This document shows positions 58,672 to 64,000 of a DNA stretch of 64,000 bases, in pieces (within the stretch, counting starts at the first letter, position 1; each line of letters begins with the position of its first letter). A program made the translations under genes and the position numbers. A model generated the notes under the pieces. The model searched no databases, was not told where the DNA came from, and saw only the letters and a list, made by a program, of their open reading frames with translations. Source of the stretch: Nematostella vectensis (lineage: Eukaryota; Cnidaria; Anthozoa; Actiniaria; Edwardsiidae); assembly GCF_932526225.1 (NCBI RefSeq), contig NC_064045.1, positions 13,634,442 to 13,698,441 on the forward strand, written 5' to 3'.

Positions 58672-60311
58672 TGTATGAAGAGAGTGCCCCTCTCTTCCCC
58701 CTGCTATTGTTGAAATTATGCTCAATAAACTTTTACCTCTCCCCTCTCCACCAGTTAAGCATTCTATGTATGCTTCCCTGTACAAAATGCACCCCTTCAA
58801 ATAGAACATTAAAGTTCACATACTTGTTTACTTCCTCAAACTCTTTGCTTTGTGTTTTTTGTTAACTTCCTAGGAACAAATTGAATACATTTAATCAATA
58901 AATCTAGCAAGATTATTTTGCAAACTCACTTTTTTTTTTATTATTTTTGCGCAAAACCTATCAGGATTAAGGGGGTCCAGCACAAAGAAAAAAAACGAAT
59001 TAAAAAAAAAAGCCCATTGGCCTGGGATCGAACCCGGTCTGAAGAACAAAACGGAAACCATACATACGGATTACCCAATCGGTATGGCAGCACAAGGCTT
59101 TTACGGAAGGCTGTAAAGAACCCGAAGGCCCCAAGCACCGATATTTCCGAGCGAATATGCTGTACAACACTCTTTCAAGGTTATCCCAACCCGCGCATTA
59201 ATGGGGAGGACAATAACCAGGATCCCAGGCCTGTAATACGGTTACGCCACGCACAGCTCGCCGAGATTGTGGATGACAAAAAATAGAGGTCTATTTGGGC
59301 GTCTTGGGTCCCTTGGGGACTCGCCATGCGCACGGGCGCATCTCTTTTATTGTGTACATGACATCAAATTAGCGAAGAAAAAAGACGCTGTTTTGGTATC
59401 ATGTGAAAATCATAAAATAAATAGAAATAAAGACGTAAGGGGGGAGAATATTGACATATTCATATTAGAATATTGACAAAATCCGCAATTTTGTCTACGC
59501 TGACTAAGTAAAGCTGTATTTTACTTTAAAGGGGCAGCAACATAGTACTGCGCATGTCTGGAGTCAGTGATTATTGTAGGTTTTCAAGTGTCAACAAACA
59601 GTTGAACTTTTTAAAAGCTGTGAATACCTTATTAAATAATATGCAATATTATATTGAAAACTATGTTAATTGACAGTTTGTGGTCATTTTTTTTTTCTTT
59701 CTTTTCATTACAAGTTCTATATGTGTAAGTGGTGACCATAGCTATGATTACTATTATTTAGAATATTTTTTTACCTACTAAAAGAAAACAACTTGACTGC
59801 AAAACACTTACTGTAGGGCACTCGATATTAGGCATTACTTTCATGTGGATGTAAGGTTGAAATGTCAAAACCTTCATTAACCCGTGAACTACGCTTTAGC
59901 ATATTACACTTTGTTGTGATCTGATTCTATTGTTCTTTTTTGTGTTTTACTAACTATTACCGTTTAACTATCACACTTTGTTTCACGGGTTAATGAAAAC
60001 CACTCTAATTACTTACAGTAATTCTTTTTTAATATTATTATTTACTTGTATAATTTGGATGAGCAATACATATTTCTTCTTGGCCTTGTAGAGCTCATCT
60101 CGTTCCTCATAAATAACAAACAAAATGAAGTTTGTTCTTATTTGGTGCAAAGGAATCTACATTAGTTTTCTAATCAGATAATTGTTTTTTTTAACACTCA
60201 CCTGTTATTTCAACAGCTCTTACTTGAGTTTGCTTGTCTCAGAAATAGACCTTGCTTAATAAACAAAGACATGTTACAAACTTATTTAATAATAGGTAAC
60301 AACTGCAATAT
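58672..60311 (+). repeat. 2-kb array, plus monomer 5 (short form, ~1.64 kb)
   Basis: The SINE-like block starts at 59,024. Near 59,690 the sequence jumps from GTGGTCATTTTTTTTT to CTTTCTTTTCATTACAAG. About 370 bp, containing the second half of the TTTAAA-flanked segment and the TA tract, are missing. This deletion differs in both endpoints from that of monomer 1. Confidence 0.9.
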
Positions 60312-62322
60312 TGTATGAAGAGAGTGCCCCCCCCCTTCCCCCTGCTATTTTTGACATTATGCTCAATAAACTGTTACCTCTCCCCTCTCCACCAGTTAAG
60401 CATTCTATGTATGATTCCCTGTACAAAATGCGCCCCTTCAAATAGAACATTAAAGTTCACATACTTGTTTACTTCCTCAAACTCTTTGCTTTGTGTTTTT
60501 TGTTAACTTCCTAGGAACAAATTGAATACATATAATCAATAAATCCAGCAAGCTTATTTTGCAAACTCACTTTTTTTTTATTATTTTTGCGCAAAACCAA
60601 TCAGGATTAGGGGGGTCAAGCACAAAGAAAGAAAACGAATTAAAAAAAAAGCCCATTGGCCTGGGATCGAACCCGGTCTGAAGAACAAAACGGAAACCAT
60701 ACATACGGATTACCCAATCGGTATGGCAGCACAAGGCTTTTACGGAAGGCTGTAAAGAACCCGAAGGCCCCAAGCACCGATATTTCCGAGCGAATATGCT
60801 GTACAACACTCTTGCAAGGTTATCCCAACCCGCGCATTAATGGGGAGGACAATAACCAGGATCCCAGGCCTGTAATACGGTTACGCCACGCACAGCTCGC
60901 CGAGATTGTGGATGACAAAAAAATAGAGGTCTATTTGGGCTTCTTGGGTCCCTTGGGGACTCACCATGCGCACGGGCGCATCTCTTTTATTGTGTACATG
61001 ACATCAAATTAGCGAAGAAAAAAGACGCTGTTTTGGTATCATGTGAAAATCATAAAATAAATAGAAATAAAGACGTAAGGGGGGAGAATATTGACATATT
61101 CATATTAGAATATTGACAAAATCCGCAAGTTTGTCTACGCTGACTAAGTAAAGCTGTATTTTACTTTAAAGGGGCAGCAACATAGTACTGCGCATGTCTG
61201 GAGTCAGTGTTTATTGTAGGCTTTTAAGTGTCAACAAACAGTTGAACTTTTTAAAAGCTGTGAATACCTTATTAAATAATATGCAATATTATATTGAAAA
61301 CTATGTTAATTGACAGTTTGTGGTCATTTTTTTTTTGTTTTGTTCAAAGTCTCCCACATGTACCAAAAGCTCATAAGTCAGTATTAGAATTTCACTGAAG
61401 TTCATTGTGTCAGGGCTCTAGAGCTATTGCAAATCTCTTAACCATGACACTCCCCTTTTAAAGGAAAGTAAAAAAAATCAAAATTGTTGGTGGGGGTTTC
61501 TGTTGTGTTTGTTTTCTTTTTGGTTTTGTTCTATTATTATTATTATTTTCTTTTTTAGAGGGGGAGGGGAATTCAGCTAAAAATAGCCAAGGGTCAATTC
61601 AAGCAATTAGTACAAAAGATGTTTTTTTTGCAGTCCTATATTCAATATATTCAAAGTTATCATGCAATTCTGTTGTTTGACTGCATATATATATATATTT
61701 TTTTTCTTTCTTTTCATTACAAGTTCTATATGTGTAAGTGGTGACCATAGCTATGATTACTATTATTTAGAATATTTTGTTACCTTCTAACAGAAAACAA
61801 CTTGACTGCAAAACACTTACTGTAGGGCACTCGATATTAGGCATTACTTTCATGTGGATGTAAGGTTGAAATGTCAAAACCTTCATTAACCCGTGAACTA
61901 CGCTTTAGCGTATTACACTTTGTGGTGATCTGATTCTATTGTTCGTTTTTGTGTTTTACTAACTATTACCGTTTAACTATCACACTTTGTTTCACGGGTT
62001 AATGAAAACCACTCTAATTACTTACAGTAGTTCTTTTTTAATATTATCATTTACTTGTATAATTTAGATGAGCAATACATATTTCTTTATGGCTTTGTAG
62101 AGCTCATCTCGTTCCTCATAAATAACAAACAAAATGAAGTTTGTTCTTATTTTGGTGCAAAGGAATCTACAGTAGTTTTCTAATCAGATAATTGTTTTTC
62201 TTTTAACACTCACCTGTTATTTCAACAGCCTTACTTGAGTTTGCTTGTCTCAGAAATAGACCTTGCTTAATAAACAAAGACATGTTTCAAACTTATTTAA
62301 TAATAGGTAACAACTGCAATAT
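60312..62322 (+). repeat. 2-kb array, plus monomer 6 (full length)
   Basis: Length 2,011 bp; the SINE-like block starts at 60,663. Its first part resembles monomers 1-2 (AATCCAGCAAGCTTATTTTG), while its second part resembles monomers 3-4 (CTCTTAACCATGACAC). This suggests unequal exchange or gene conversion between monomer types. Confidence 0.88.
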
Positions 62323-63690
62323 TGTATGAAGAGAGTGCCCCTCTCTTCCCCCTGCTATTGTTGAAATTATGCTCAATAAACTTTTACCTCTCCCCTCTCC
62401 ACCAGTTAAGCATTCTATGTATGCTTCCCTGTACAAAATGCACCCCTTCAAATAGAACATTAAAGTTCACATACTTGTTTACTTCCTCAAACTCTTTGCT
62501 TTGTGTTTTTTGTTAACTTCCTAGGAACAATGTGAATACATATAATCAATAAATCTAGCAAGATTATTTTGCAAACTCACTTTTTTTTATTATTTTTGCG
62601 CAAAACCTATCAGGATTAAGGGGGTCCAGCACAAAGAAAAAAACGAATTAAAAAAAAAGCCCATTGGCCTGGGATCGAACCCGGTCTGAAGAACAAAACG
62701 GAAACCATACATACGGATTACCCAATCGGTATGGCAGCACAAGGCTTTTACGGAAGGCTGTAAAGAACCCGAAGGCCCCAAGCACCGATATTTCCGAGCG
62801 AATATGCTGTACAACACTCTTGCAAGGTTATCCCAACCCGCGCATTAATGGGGAGGACAATAACCAGGATCCCAGGCCTGTAATACGGTTACGCCACGCA
62901 CAGCTCGCCGAGATTGTGGATGACAAAAAATAGAGGTCTATTTGGGCGTCTTGGGTCCCTTGGGGACTCGCCATGCGCACGGGCGCATCTCTTTTATTGT
63001 GTACATGACATCAAATTAGCGAAGAAAAAAGACGCTGTTTTGGTATCATGTGAAAATCATAAAATAAATAGAAATAAAGACGTAAGGGGGGAGAATATTG
63101 ACATATTCATATTAGAATATTGACAAAATCCGCAATTTTGTCTACGCTGACTAAGTAAAGCTGTATTTTACTTTAAAGGGGGCAGCAACATAGTACTGCG
63201 CATGTCTGGAGTCAGTGATTATTGTAGGTTTTCAAGTGTCAACAAACAGTTGAACTTTTTAAAAGCTGTGAATACCTTATTAAATAATATGCAATATTAT
63301 ATTGAAAACTATGTTAATTGACAGTTTGTAGTCATTTTTTTTTGTTTTGTTTAAAGTCTCCCACATGTACCAAAAGCTCATAAGTCAGTATTAGAATTTC
63401 ACTGAAGTTCATTGTGTCAGGGCTCTAGAGCTATTGCAAATCTCTTAACCATGACACTCCCCTTTTAAAGGAAAGTAAAAAAAAAATCAAAATTGTTGGT
63501 GGGGGTCTCTGTTGTGTTTGTTTTCTTTTTAGTTTTGTTCTATTATTATTATTATTTTCTTTTTTAGAGGGGGAGGGGAATTCAGCTAAAAATAGCCAAG
63601 GGTCAATTCAAGCAACTAGTACAAAATATGTTTTTTTTGCAGTCCTTTATTCAATATATTCAAAGTTATCATGCAATTCTGTTGTTTGAC

Positions 63691-63765
<75 letters not shown>

Positions 63766-64000
63766 CTTTCTTTTCATTACAAGTTCTATATGTGTAAGTG
63801 GTGACCATAGCTATGATTACTATTATTTAGAATATTTTGTTACCTACTAACAGAAAACAACTTGACTGCAAAACACTTACTGTAGGGCACTCGATATTAG
63901 GCATTACTTTCATGTGGATGTAAGGTTGAAATGTCAAAACCTTCATTAACCCGTGAACTACGCTTTAGCGTATTACACTTTGTGGTGATCTGATTCTATT
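62323..64000 (+). repeat. 2-kb array, plus monomer 7 (continues past the window)
   Basis: The SINE-like block starts at 62,671. It carries the longest TA dinucleotide tract of the array, about 66 bp at 63,697-63,762. The window ends inside the CCCGTGAA inverted repeat, so the array extends to the right by an unknown amount. Confidence 0.9.

Noticed and set aside
51264-63123. Repeated 89-122-aa frame starting MAWDRTRSEEQNG and 69-aa frame starting MWMTKNRG in every 2-kb monomer
   Set aside because: They follow the SINE-like block in each copy, have frame-breaking length variants, and are conserved only because the monomers are recent duplicates. The first includes the B-box-like sequence.

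Overview
This is intron-rich eukaryotic DNA from an animal. It holds five spliced protein-coding genes in the first 43 kb, then about 20 kb that is essentially repeats. The gene set (class A GPCR, a CARD-coiled-coil protein with no MAGUK tail, a glucokinase-regulator-like protein, a PRPP-synthetase-associated protein and a fast-evolving tyrosine-tailed receptor) fits a non-vertebrate metazoan. My inference is an anthozoan cnidarian such as a sea anemone, but nothing here identifies the species.

Layout. 1.5-3.1 kb (+): a two-exon rhodopsin-like GPCR. 4.4-14.5 kb (-): a five-exon CARD + coiled-coil protein of the CARD9/CARMA type. 16.0-18.1 kb (-): a two-exon GCKR/MurQ-family protein with SIS domains. 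19.9-26.0 kb (-): an eleven-exon PRPSAP homologue. 28.1-43.1 kb (+): a twelve-exon single-pass receptor with a Cys-rich ectodomain, a Thr/Ser/Pro stalk, one membrane helix and a cytoplasmic tail built from small symmetric exons carrying ten tyrosines. For all five genes the exon phases close exactly and the summed coding lengths are multiples of three (348, 780, 590, 365 and 419 aa).

Repeats. Introns and spacers hold many minisatellites, G/C-rich foldback MITEs, a hAT-like element with a clear 8-bp target duplication, and a decayed LINE 3' end inside a long inverted repeat. Several minisatellites have a unit that contains the neighbouring splice site, so functional exon/intron boundaries have been copied into tandem arrays. 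This happens at one donor of the CARD gene and at three or four junctions of the receptor gene. From 48.2 kb to the window end there is an array of about 2-kb monomers. It starts with an inverted portion, switches orientation near 50,940 and then runs as seven head-to-tail copies. Each monomer carries a dispersed SINE-like element and at least one nested foldback. A 200-N assembly gap lies at 45,882-46,081.

The genes do not form an operon-like unit. The CARD-CC protein (NF-kB-type signalling in known relatives) and the tyrosine-tailed receptor are both plausible signalling or immune components. GCKR-like and PRPSAP are regulators of sugar-phosphate and PRPP metabolism. Exon coordinates were worked out by hand from splice signals and phase, and no transcript evidence was available.
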